NCBI GenBank assembly: GCA_025459175.1
Contig: JALORC010000045.1
Coordinates: forward strand, 22,599 to 86,598
Length of the DNA stretch: 64,000 nucleotides
DNA from: Planctomycetota bacterium
Lineage (GTDB): Bacteria; Planctomycetota; UBA1135; UBA2386
Direction of reading: 5' to 3'
The translations under genes and the position numbers were made by a program. A model generated the notes under the pieces. That model was not told where the DNA came from, ran no database searches, and saw nothing but the letters and a program-made list of their open reading frames with translations. Below, in pieces: positions 46,085 to 54,566 of the stretch. How positions within the stretch are numbered: the stretch's first letter is position 1; every line of letters begins with the position of its first letter.

Positions 46085-46774
46085 TCAGCGCGGCGACAGC
46101 ATCCGCCACAGCTTCTCGAACTCGGCGGTGAACGCCGCGATCAGCTTGGGGTGGTCGCTGACGATCAGGTTCTCCTCGTTCTCGTCCGCCGCCGCGCGCG
46201 TCCAGTTGTAGCTGCCGGTGAGCAGCAGCCGCTGGTCGAACAGCGCGAACTTGTGGTGCATGTGCTTCGGGGTGCGATCGATCACCACCTGGATGCCCGC
46301 CTGCGCGAGGCGCGGGATGTCGGAGCCGAGGTCTTCGGACTTCTCGTCGTCGCTGAGCAGGCGCACCTTCACGCCACGTGCGTGCGCCTCGAGCATGGCG
46401 CGGGCGATGCGATCGTCGGTCACGGTGAACACGCACACGTCAAGGCTCTGCCGGGTCGCCGCGATCAGCTGGGTGATGCGGTTGACGCAAGCGAGCCCGG
46501 GGCTGAAGTGTGCTTCGGTGACCCGGTTGGTCGGGGCTGTGGCAGGCAGCAGCAGCTTGAGGACGTCTTCGCACCAGGCGAGCAGTTCGCGCGCCTGCGC
46601 GTCGCTCGCCTGCGCGGTCGCCAGCGCGAAGACTCGCGAGCGCAGCACGGCCAGGTGCTCGGGCGATGGCGCACTCGCCGCGATCGCGGCCTGCAGGGCC
46701 TGGCGCTCGCTGCGGGACAGCTTGCGGTCGGCGATCGTGCTGTGGAGAGCGGCGTCGAACTCGGCGGGTTGCAT
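46085..46774 (-). CDS. Phospholipase-D-like nuclease or lipase, single HKD motif
   Basis: 229 residues, no signal peptide. A helical N-terminal part of about 90 residues precedes a PLD domain with one HKD signature: HMHHKFALFD gives His173, Lys175 and Asp180, followed by LLLTGSYNWT and NEENLIV, as in the Nuc/cardiolipin-hydrolase group. Those proteins act as dimers, one HKD from each subunit, on DNA, RNA or phospholipid. The in-frame ATG at 46774 gives the only coherent start. An internally deleted copy of its 3' half lies at 54391. Confidence 0.88.
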   Translation of the reverse strand: MQPAEFDAALHSTIADRKLSRSERQALQAAIAASAPSPEHLAVLRSRVFALATAQASDAQARELLAWCEDVLKLLLPATAPTNRVTEAHFSPGLACVNRITQLIAATRQSLDVCVFTVTDDRIARAMLEAHARGVKVRLLSDDEKSEDLGSDIPRLAQAGIQVVIDRTPKHMHHKFALFDQRLLLTGSYNWTRAAADENEENLIVSDHPKLIAAFTAEFEKLWRMLSPR

Positions 46775-46978
46775 GCGCGCTGAGGATGGCGTTCGCGGCA
46801 TCCGGCACAAGCCGGGACTCGTGTGCCATCGGACTGCCACCGCGACGGGATTGCGTGCCATCGAGCCGGAGTGCGCAGTGGTCGCCGGGATCGGCGTGCC
46901 GAGACGGCCGCACAGCCGAGGTGAGGCCACGGACCGCCTTGCACTGCCCGCGCTAACCTGCGGCGAGATGGCAGGCGT

Positions 46979-47418
46979 ATGAGCAAGTATGTCGCGGTGG
47001 CTCTCTGTCTCGCCTCGCTGAACGCCCAGGGCGGCATCTACATCGTGGATGCCAACGGTGGTTCGGCGGCGAACTTCACGGACATCCAGGCGGCGGTGCT
47101 AGCCGTGCCGGATCACAGCACCCTGGTCGTGCAACCAGGCAGCTACGCTCCCGTCGACATCGCCGCCAAGGGAATCACGATCCTGTGTGCCCCCAAGGTC
47201 GTCGTGCCTTCACCGGGGCCGTTTCTCACCATCCGCAACACCCAGCCGCAACAAGCGGTAACCGTAGCCGGGCTGCGGGGCAGTGGGGCCTCGGGGCTGC
47301 TCATGCAATCGGCGCAGGGGCCGGTGACCCATGACGGGATCGGTCACTCGACGTGCCCACGCTGACCGCCCTCGGGCTCGATGTCACGAATGGCGTCTGG
47401 GCGACGCTCGGGTACTAG
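46979..47418 (+). pseudogene. Secreted beta-helix gene with the centre deleted
   Basis: The first part (MSKYVAVALCLASLNAQGG, then NFTDIQAAVLAVPDHSTLVV, VDIAAKGITILCAPK) is the N-terminal end of a beta-helix secreted protein like that at 38768. After about 115 codons the frame breaks, and 47353-47418 reads the C-terminal tail of the shared module in another frame: TALGLDVTNGVWATLGY and a stop. The 200 or more residues between are missing. The remaining N-terminal frame ends at 47365. Confidence 0.65.
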
Positions 47419-47829
47419 GGGCTTTTCCGTCCAGCCACTGCCTGACTATCGGTCGGCTGGCTCAAGTGCTCAGGGACACGCAGCGATCGCCGCCATCCCG
47501 ACCCCGATTGGGTTGTGGAGCGGGACAGCTGCCGCGTGCCGAGGCAGGAGAAGCGGGAGCGAACGGTGGACTAAGGCTTGCGGAGACGGCAGGATCGCCA
47601 GTGTCGGGCCGGGGTGGCCCTGCGCCGCTGCATAAACTCCCTGTTCAAGATGGACCGCTTACGTCTAGTCTGTGCCCTCCTCGCGGTTTCGGCACGCTCA
47701 TGGTGTTCTCCGCGTATGGTGTCCTCGGTGCAGATCGAGCTGAAGGTTCACGGTCCGGTCAGATTTGGTAAGGTGGTCGACAAGAATAGTCGTCAGCCGA
47801 TTTGGTCCCCGCCGTAGTTACATCCAGAA
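47419..47829. other. Left boundary of the low-GC island
   Basis: 411 bases upstream of the hydroxylase/TIR operon. GC drops noticeably from about 47640. A 55-codon frame from ATG 47650 to 47817 has a signal-like start (LVCALLAVSARSW) but no relatives I know, and could be a decayed lipoprotein. A promoter for the operon must lie in the last 150 bases; no consensus pair is convincing. Confidence 0.4.
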
Positions 47830-48543
47830 ATGTTCATCCTCCACGCAGTGTTCAGCTTGCTCTCTGGTTGGCTGTTGGTTTCGGTTGTAGAGTCCTTTCT
47901 GCACCGCCACATTTACCACGCAGGCACTGGCATCAGGCGAATTGCAAAGTGTCTGCCTCCTCTGCGGCGCGCGATCGGAAGGGCGCGTTTCGGCCACCAT
48001 GTTGTGCATCACAAGCGTACATTCAAATGTAGTCACGTTATCCAGTTCGATAGTTCTGATCAAGAGGTGCGCCTCAGGCGGCGATTGGCCAATACAATGC
48101 ATGCACATCTCATCAAGGAGCAATATGGGGTAAAGGTTGGCACTTTTGGCGAAATGTTGCTTTACGTGTCTCCCATGATACCTATTTATATTATAATAGG
48201 ATCGGCGTCAGGCTGGGTCCTGGCTGCAATCGCAGCGCTGCCGGCTGTAGCAATGATATACTTGGCTCAGGTCGTCCACCCTTTTCTGCATGCTCGACAT
48301 AGCGAGAGACAGGGTGGGGTCGGCCTTGCTGCATTAATAATGAGGTCGCGCTACGGGCGCGCTGTTCTCGTCAGACATTGGCTGCATCATGCTTATGGCT
48401 CGTGCAATTACAACTTAATCATCGGCGGCGACTTCTTGCTGAGAGTTTCCCGGCGCCCGAGCTTCGGCGATTTGCGTAGGATGGTTTCTCAGCATGTCTT
48501 GCCTCGTCAGCAGGGCGGGGCTCAAGGTGGCGTTAAGGCATAG
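47830..48543 (+). CDS. Fatty-acid-hydroxylase-superfamily membrane protein
   Basis: 237 residues with the His clusters of the di-iron fatty-acid hydroxylase/sterol-desaturase superfamily: ESFLHRHIYH (residues 21-30), HHVVHH (56-61), HPFLHARH (150-157) and HWLHH (183-187). A first membrane segment lies at about 4-20 and a hydrophobic hairpin at about 108-147, matching the family topology. It should use O2 and two iron ions to hydroxylate or otherwise modify a lipid chain. The gene is the first of a two-gene operon with the TIR-membrane protein, 3 bases apart, and has the same lowered GC. It looks foreign to the host. The substrate is unknown. Confidence 0.85.
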   Translation: MFILHAVFSLLSGWLLVSVVESFLHRHIYHAGTGIRRIAKCLPPLRRAIGRARFGHHVVHHKRTFKCSHVIQFDSSDQEVRLRRRLANTMHAHLIKEQYGVKVGTFGEMLLYVSPMIPIYIIIGSASGWVLAAIAALPAVAMIYLAQVVHPFLHARHSERQGGVGLAALIMRSRYGRAVLVRHWLHHAYGSCNYNLIIGGDFLLRVSRRPSFGDLRRMVSQHVLPRQQGGAQGGVKA

Positions 48544-48546
48544 GGG

Positions 48547-50598
48547 ATGAAAATTTTTATATCACATGCATGGAGAGGCGAAGACCGCGATCTCCCGGGG
48601 AGTCTCGCCGAGGCGTTCCAAAGAAATGGGTGGAGTGTGTTTTTGGATACGGGCTCGCCGACCACGGGTAAGCCTATAATTGACAAAATATCAGAAGAGC
48701 TTGACGCGTGCGAAGTCATCGTTGTGCTGGTCACTTTAGAATCGCTGCGTTCAAAGCAGGTGGAGTTCGAGTGGAAATCCAAAGTGGAGGATTTCAACTC
48801 GGGTATGCCGGTGTTCATTATTCCTGTTTGGCTGAGCGGTCCGGGGCCGCGAGCTTGGCATCGGGGTCTTCGTCACTTCGCTGCGATTTGCCTCGACGGA
48901 GTAACTGATCATGAAGTTATATGCAATATGGTGGTTGATGCAGTGTTCTCTGCCATCAAAAAGCCTCGATCTGCATGCGGGCCTTCGCCATTGCGTGTCC
49001 ATCGTCTTCGTGCACCATGGTCGCCCATTGTGCTTGGGGCCGTACCTCTGCTTTTCGCTGCTGGCTATGCATCCAATCACTTGGAGAAGGGCCTTCCATT
49101 TCGGGTTGTTGCGTCTGGGCCATTGTTGTTGGCTCTGTGTGTCGCTGCGGTCTACATTCATAGCGACGTAAAGCAGCAGCTTGTCGATGCTCGATCGCGG
49201 GCGCATTGTGCGCGTAGGGTTGTCCGGCCGCCTGTGCGGCGTCTTTATGTGGCGTGGCTCAGCGGTGCTCTGTGGAGTCTCGACCGATTGACTGGTCGCC
49301 GGCTCTTTAGTGCTAGGGTTTTCGGTGTATGCCTCACCGTGTCTTTCGTCTATAGCGTATTCTCTTTTCTGGTTGCCTGGGTTCTGGGGGGGCCGCGCGA
49401 TGTTGGGCAGATCGATGTATTTCCCGCTGACTGCGGGTGGGTATTAAGGTCTGTCGTGGCGTCGTTGTTCTTGGTGGTTCCATGGCTCGTCTATAAACTT
49501 GGCACGTATGTGTCGGCGGCCTTGCTGCCGCTGTCGGGGGCGTCCCATGTAATGATGCGGCCTCTGGTAAGCCTGTTGTTGTCGGCGATATTGGTCACAG
49601 GCGCGGTGTTTATGGTCACAGTTGGCGCTTCATTTGTAACGGCTATGCTGCTTGTGTGTTTTGCCGTGTTTATGAGTTCGTGGAGTCGGCGCTTCAGCCT
49701 GGAAGTGATCGCTTCGGTTGTCGTCATGACGCTTCTGGGTGCATCGTGCGTCATGGCAAGAGAGTTTTTCGGCGCCGCTTGGTATGTGGCCATTACTGCG
49801 ATTGGGACGACTGCTGCACCAGCGGCCATGGCAGGCACGGGTTCGAATGGATTGGGTAGGCAATGGGCTGCTGAGGCGGGGGCCGTTGTCGCGATAGGGG
49901 CGGTTGTATTTACGGTTGGTCCCGAGGTGTCAAGTGTATTGTTCGGTGGATCTCTCGAAGCATCTGGGCCGGACTTGTCTTCGCCTGTGCAGTCGAATGG
50001 TTTGCTGTTCTTCGCCTTTCTGCCCGTTTGCAACGCTATTTGGGATGCAATATCTTGGGCGGCGAGCCGCAAAATGGCCCGTCAGTTACTTCACCGGTCT
50101 GGCGCTAGACGAGTGCTCTGCTTCTTGTTGATCGATGCCGCAATCGCGGCTGGCACCATGGTGGGCCTTGTCGTTACTCTGGTGGTGTGTCTCACAGTTT
50201 GGAATTCACTCATGGTGGCGTTTGGAGGATTGGCACCATATAACTTGGTGCGCTTGGCGGAGGATGCGGCTGCCGACCCTTTTGGAGCTAATGGTCTTTG
50301 GGTGACCACGATGCTAGCGAGTACTCTCGTCCCAACTCTGATACACGTGGTCATAGCTGTCGCTGCCTTGCTCGCGGGTTGCCAGAGCCGAGCTCAGCGA
50401 GGCGCATTGGCTGCGAAGTTGGAAGGGTCGCCGAATGCTCAGGAGCGCTCTATGATCGCTTTGCAAATAGCAGTATGCGTTCCGCTGGCTGGCCTGGCCT
50501 TCTTGTTGGCTGCCTACTTTGTTGGGTGGCTCGCAGGTGGGTCTTACGCCTGGGCCGCCGACAATCTTCTCGCGCTGGTAAAGTGGTTGGTAGGCTGA
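48547..50598 (+). CDS. TIR domain fused to a large polytopic membrane domain
   Basis: 683 residues. Residues 1-130 are a TIR domain: MKIFISHAW (strand A), GWSVFLDTGSPTTGKPI (strand B and BB loop), DACEVIVVLVT (strand C), then SLRSKQVEFEWKS, where Glu75 falls at the position of the catalytic Glu of NAD-cleaving TIRs, and MPVFIIPVWL (strand D). From about 155 to 683 there are roughly 10-13 hydrophobic segments (for example 160-175, 188-203, 258-280, 300-316, 340-378, 385-403, 410-428, 442-460, 486-500, 524-553, 588-610, 640-663). I know of no standard family with this arrangement. The gene follows the fatty-acid hydroxylase after 3 bases, without its own promoter. Confidence 0.85.
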   Translation: MKIFISHAWRGEDRDLPGSLAEAFQRNGWSVFLDTGSPTTGKPIIDKISEELDACEVIVVLVTLESLRSKQVEFEWKSKVEDFNSGMPVFIIPVWLSGPGPRAWHRGLRHFAAICLDGVTDHEVICNMVVDAVFSAIKKPRSACGPSPLRVHRLRAPWSPIVLGAVPLLFAAGYASNHLEKGLPFRVVASGPLLLALCVAAVYIHSDVKQQLVDARSRAHCARRVVRPPVRRLYVAWLSGALWSLDRLTGRRLFSARVFGVCLTVSFVYSVFSFLVAWVLGGPRDVGQIDVFPADCGWVLRSVVASLFLVVPWLVYKLGTYVSAALLPLSGASHVMMRPLVSLLLSAILVTGAVFMVTVGASFVTAMLLVCFAVFMSSWSRRFSLEVIASVVVMTLLGASCVMAREFFGAAWYVAITAIGTTAAPAAMAGTGSNGLGRQWAAEAGAVVAIGAVVFTVGPEVSSVLFGGSLEASGPDLSSPVQSNGLLFFAFLPVCNAIWDAISWAASRKMARQLLHRSGARRVLCFLLIDAAIAAGTMVGLVVTLVVCLTVWNSLMVAFGGLAPYNLVRLAEDAAADPFGANGLWVTTMLASTLVPTLIHVVIAVAALLAGCQSRAQRGALAAKLEGSPNAQERSMIALQIAVCVPLAGLAFLLAAYFVGWLAGGSYAWAADNLLALVKWLVG

Positions 50599-50854
50599 TC
50601 CATTGTAGTTGTTGCATCGTTTGCCGACTGCAGGTCCCGGTCGCCATGTGATCCGGGATGGCAATTCAACCTCTATGAGTTCTTCGTCACGACCCGGCTC
50701 ACATCGACAGCTTTCTCTTCCAGCGCGACGCCGAGGAGATCAGCTTTGTCCGCCTGGCAGCAGGTAGCGGAGTCCGGGATGCAGGTCTTCACCTTGCGTA
50801 CAGCAGTTGGCGTGGGCGTCAGCGCCCGGCATTCAGTTCGGCGTTCGCCGAGTG
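50599..50854. other. Right boundary of the low-GC island with coding debris
   Basis: 256 bases. From about 50690 one frame reads HIDSFLFQRDAEEISFVRLAAGSGV, which is protein-like and may be part of a lost gene; another reads FNLYEFFVTTR. They do not join into a recognisable domain. GC rises back to background near 50740. Confidence 0.35.
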
Positions 50855-51185
50855 GTCGTGCGTATCCGCTTCAGGCCGAGAGCGAGGCGCTCGATTCAGG
50901 TGAGCTCGACGACATACAGGTCGCCGAGGAAGCGGCGGATGAGGTGACGCTGCGGTGGTGTGCGGTGTGGTGCCGAAGCTGCTCGCGACCAACGTCGAGC
51001 CGCAGCGCATTCCGTTCGTATCAGTGGTCGCTGCCCCACAGCCGTGGCAGACGGGTGGTGAGCATCATGTCGGCGTTCATGGCGATGCGTCGGTTGATCG
51101 GGAGCCGCAACGATGTCGCTGATTCGGGTTGGTATGTGTTCTGCACGTGTGCGCCGGACATCTGCGCGGCGGTGATCGGGAGCCG
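50855..51185 (+). pseudogene. Degenerate fragment of the 1258-residue gene
   Basis: Diverged but clear homology to 26745-27062: ESEALDSGELDDIQVAEEA against ESEALDAGKLDDVQVAEEA, then MRRLIGSRNDVADSGWYVF against MRRLMGNRNEVADSGWYEF. Several frameshifts. It is more decayed than the copies at 34.6 and 38.1 kb, so it is older. The homology stops at GAGCCGGG, close to where it resumes in the copy at 34.6 kb. Confidence 0.8.
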
Positions 51186-51782
51186 GGACAGCTCGTCCAC
51201 GCGCTGAAGGCGATCGGCTTGCTCGACGGCGTCCAGCCCGAGCCGGCGCCGGCGGTCGGCTGGCCGGCAGGAACGCTGCCGTGGCCGGGCGGCAGGATGC
51301 TGCTGACGAAGTTCCTCGCGGCGTTCTCGTCGACCCTGAATGCGAACCTGATCGGCAGCCCCGACAGACGCGAGGTCGATCTCGGCGCCGCCGAGCAGCT
51401 GACCGCGGCGCAGTGGTGGAGTCGCGCCACCATGGTGCTCCGTTCGGTCGACCACGCGATCGTGCCCGTCGTACCGAGCTGCCGCGTGTTCTTGCTGCGG
51501 GAGCTGAAAGACCGTGGCGCGAAGGAGATCTACTGGCGCGCCGCGTTCGAACCTCCGGAGGCGGTGCTGCAGGCGACCGCGATCGAACCGGTGATGACGC
51601 TGCACGAATGCAAGCGCATCCGCGTCGACGTGGCGATGCGGATCATCCGGCCGCCGGTCGGCGAACGGGCCAGCACCCTGACCGTCGCCCGGACCAGCTC
51701 GAGCGGCTTGCTGTTGGTGGGACTGCGCGATGACGTGGCGCAGGCCTTGCGGTTGGTGCGCGAGGCCGACCAGCCTAAGTAA
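51186..51782 (+). pseudogene. C-terminal fragment of an unknown gene
   Basis: An open frame fused in phase behind the fragment of the 1258-residue gene. It reads QLVHALKAIGLLDGV, LLTKFLAAFSSTLNANLIG, RATMVLRSVDHAIVPVVPSC, LRELKDRGAKEIYWRAAFEP and ends READQPK. The composition is that of a genuine protein, but the 5' end is missing and no family is recognised. Without its own start it is probably not expressed as such. Confidence 0.5.
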
Positions 51783-51794
51783 CCGCCGCGGCGA

Positions 51795-54335
51795 TCAGAA
51801 CGCGCCCAGCGTCATCGTCAAGGCGTTGCTCGACGTGGCCGCGAGCACGTTCCCCGCGGCGTCGAGCACGAACGGCACGAGTTGCTGACGAAAGCCCAGG
51901 CCGACCAGCGACAGCTGTTTCGGGATCGTGATCGCGGTGGCAACCGAGCCAGCGGTCGCGGACGCGGCGTCGATGAAATCGGGCGCGACCAGCAGGTTGC
52001 AGCCCGCGACGCCCGGCGGCAGCAGCGTCGACAGCGGCAGCGCCACCGCCGAGAAGCCCGACACCACGGCCACCACCGCCGAACTCGGCAGCCCGGTGCC
52101 GTTGGCGCGGAAGGTGCTGCCGACCCACGGCAGCGATGCCGCGGTCAACGTGTTGGTGCCGCAACCACCACCGGTGTCGACGACCGTGGCCGGGCACGGC
52201 GTCGCCAATTCGGCGAAGTGCGGCGTGACTCGCGCGCCCGCGCGCAGGAGCGGACCACCCACCAGCAGCCGGCCATCGGGCAGCTTGTGCAGCACGGTGG
52301 CGGCGTCGTCCAGAGCCGGGCCGAGCGGCGACCACGCGGCGCCGTTCCAGCGCATCAACGACTGCGAGCCGGGGCCCGGCCCGATCAGCCCACCGGCGAC
52401 GAGGTCGCCGTTGGGCAACGTGGCCAGGGCCCTCACCACCGAGTTGCCCGCTACCAGCAGTCCTGGCAGCGGTTGCCAGCTGGTGCCGTTCCAGCGACCG
52501 ACGAGGGCCGTGGGAAAGCCGCCGCCACCGTAGAACGGCAGCGCCGCGATCAGGCTGCCGTCCGGCAAACTCGTCAGCGCGTAGCCGCTGCTGTTCGAGG
52601 AGGGCCCGACTGCGACCCAAGCGGTACCGGTCCAGCGGGCAACCGGGTAGGGAATCGGGCTGCCACCGAGCTCCAGGTTGCCAGCGGCGAAGAGCTCACC
52701 CGACGGGCTCAGATGCAGGGCAGCCACCGAGCTGGTGGTGATCGCACCGAATGGTGTCCAGCTGCTCCCGTCCCATTGCCAAGTGCCGAAGGAGGTGCCG
52801 CTCGTCCCGGGGAGGAACAGGAATCCACCCAAGACGACGTCGCCATTCGGCAACACCGCGACGCACGTCGGGTCGCCGAAGAGACCGGTACCTGGCACGG
52901 ACCAAGCCGTGCCATCCCAACGCATGACACAAGAGACGGTCGGGCCACCGGGTGCCCGGTAGTCCCCGCCGGCGAAGATCTCCCCGTTCTGCCGCACCCC
53001 GACACAGCGCACTTCACCCGCCAGTCCGGTGCCGAGAGCCGACCACGTTGCCCCGCTGCGGCGCACGATGCCCTGGACCGGCAAGCCTCCGATGGTCCGG
53101 AACAGACCACCGACGACGAGGTCCCCGTTCGGCGTCGACGCCATGCACTGGATCGCGTCGTCCGCGCCGCGGGCCAGGGGTTGCCAGATCGAGCCGTTCC
53201 AGAGAGCCACGTTGCGAACTCCCGAATCACCGGCGGCGCGGAACCAGCCGCCGACCACCAGGTCGCCGCTGGGGAGCGCCGTCAGCGCCGCAGGGCCGAG
53301 GGGGCCGTTCTCGATGCCAGCGCCGAGGGATGACCAGGTCGTACCATCCCAAGCGGCGATGTTGCGGGCCGGGACGCCGCCGGCGAGGTCGAAGAACCCT
53401 GCCGCGATGAGCGCGCCGCTGGGCAGCTCGGCGAGCGCTCGCGGCTGGCCGGGTGCGGCGCCCAGCCTGATGCCCGTACCGAGCGATGACCAGGTCGCAC
53501 CGTTCCACCGGGCGATGCTGGTCGCCGGGAGGCCGCCCGCCGTGCCGAACGGACCGCCGGCGATCAGGTCGCCGTTGGCGCGGACCAGCAACGTGAGCAC
53601 GGCACTGTTCATGCCGCCACCGATCGGCGACCACACCGTGCCGTTCCAACGCGCGATGCCGACCGCCGGAATCGCGCCGGCTTGCGTGAACCAACCGCCC
53701 GCGACCAGGTCGCCGTTCGGCAGGACCGCGAGCGAACGCACGCTCGGCGTGCCGGACGGCCAACTGACGCCGCCGCCGACGTCCGACCAGCTCGCACCGT
53801 CCCAGCGGGCCGCGCGCAAGGTCACCACGCTGCCCACGGCCGCGAACGAACCGCCGGCGACGAGGTCTCCGTTCGGCAGCGTCGCTAGCGCCAGCACTTC
53901 CTGGTCGAAGGTCGCGCCGATCGGCGACCAGCTCACGCCGTTCCAGCGGGCGATGCGGTGGGCCTGCACACCGCCCGCGACGCTGAAGTTGCCGCCGACG
54001 GCGAGGTCGCCGTTCGCCAGCGTCGCCAGCGCGTTCACGGTGCCGGAAATCCCGATGCCGAGCGGGGTCCAAGTGCCGGTAGTCGGTGTGTAGAGCACGA
54101 TGTTGTTGCAGTCGCAGTCGCCCGCCGCGCTGAACTGGCCGCCGAGCACGAGTGCCTCGGCAGCCGGACCGGGGCCATCGGGGTCCCACCGAGTCATGGC
54201 ATTCACCTGCCCGTAGACCCCGGGATAGCCATCGCCGACCAGCCATTGCGGTGTGCACTGGGCGGTCGCCGGTGCCGTGATCCCGAGCAGACCGGTCAGC
54301 AGCAGTAACAGGACACGATTCGCCGACCGACGCAT
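51795..54335 (-). CDS. Secreted beta-propeller repeat protein with shared C-terminal module
   Basis: 846 residues with a signal peptide (VLLLLLTGLLGITAPATAQ). About fourteen blades of some 48 residues follow, each with the pattern 'ALA.LPNGDLVAGG.F..AGG.....IARWNG..WSP.G.G'. A closed or double propeller is expected. The last about 130 residues form the shared C-terminal module, ending SNALTMTLGAF. The function is presumably binding or surface decoration. The neighbour on the minus side is a PLD-gene fragment. Confidence 0.9.
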   Translation of the reverse strand: MRRSANRVLLLLLTGLLGITAPATAQCTPQWLVGDGYPGVYGQVNAMTRWDPDGPGPAAEALVLGGQFSAAGDCDCNNIVLYTPTTGTWTPLGIGISGTVNALATLANGDLAVGGNFSVAGGVQAHRIARWNGVSWSPIGATFDQEVLALATLPNGDLVAGGSFAAVGSVVTLRAARWDGASWSDVGGGVSWPSGTPSVRSLAVLPNGDLVAGGWFTQAGAIPAVGIARWNGTVWSPIGGGMNSAVLTLLVRANGDLIAGGPFGTAGGLPATSIARWNGATWSSLGTGIRLGAAPGQPRALAELPSGALIAAGFFDLAGGVPARNIAAWDGTTWSSLGAGIENGPLGPAALTALPSGDLVVGGWFRAAGDSGVRNVALWNGSIWQPLARGADDAIQCMASTPNGDLVVGGLFRTIGGLPVQGIVRRSGATWSALGTGLAGEVRCVGVRQNGEIFAGGDYRAPGGPTVSCVMRWDGTAWSVPGTGLFGDPTCVAVLPNGDVVLGGFLFLPGTSGTSFGTWQWDGSSWTPFGAITTSSVAALHLSPSGELFAAGNLELGGSPIPYPVARWTGTAWVAVGPSSNSSGYALTSLPDGSLIAALPFYGGGGFPTALVGRWNGTSWQPLPGLLVAGNSVVRALATLPNGDLVAGGLIGPGPGSQSLMRWNGAAWSPLGPALDDAATVLHKLPDGRLLVGGPLLRAGARVTPHFAELATPCPATVVDTGGGCGTNTLTAASLPWVGSTFRANGTGLPSSAVVAVVSGFSAVALPLSTLLPPGVAGCNLLVAPDFIDAASATAGSVATAITIPKQLSLVGLGFRQQLVPFVLDAAGNVLAATSSNALTMTLGAF

Positions 54336-54390
54336 TGGGGAAGTGTAGCAGGACGTTCAACCAGCAGTCTCGGACACCGGGGGGCCCCGG

Positions 54391-54505
54391 CGCGACACTC
54401 GTGCGCACGTGGCATCAGCGCGGCGACAGCATCCGCCACAGCTTGTCGAACTCGGCGGTGAACGCCGCGATCAGCTGGGTGATGCGGTTGACACAAGCGA
54501 GCCCG
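54391..54505 (-). pseudogene. Internally deleted fragment of the PLD-like gene
   Basis: Nearly identical to 46061-46146, then to 46471-46500. The junction is the 13-mer GCCGCGATCAGCT at 54464-54476, present at both 46134-46146 and 46458-46470 of the parent. The loss is 324 bases, a multiple of 3. The HKD motif lies inside the deleted part. Placed just downstream of the propeller gene on the opposite side. Confidence 0.9.
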
Positions 54506-54566
54506 TGCGTCCGTGCTGCCGAGCCGGAATGCTTGCACCGCCTGCTCCTTCGACTACTCTGTCGTA

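Noticed and set aside
48827..48860. GGTCCGGGGCCGCGAGCTT inside the TIR gene, resembling the IS91-like terminus
   Set aside because: Part of a normal reading frame with a different spacing and no CTTG context matching the other copies.
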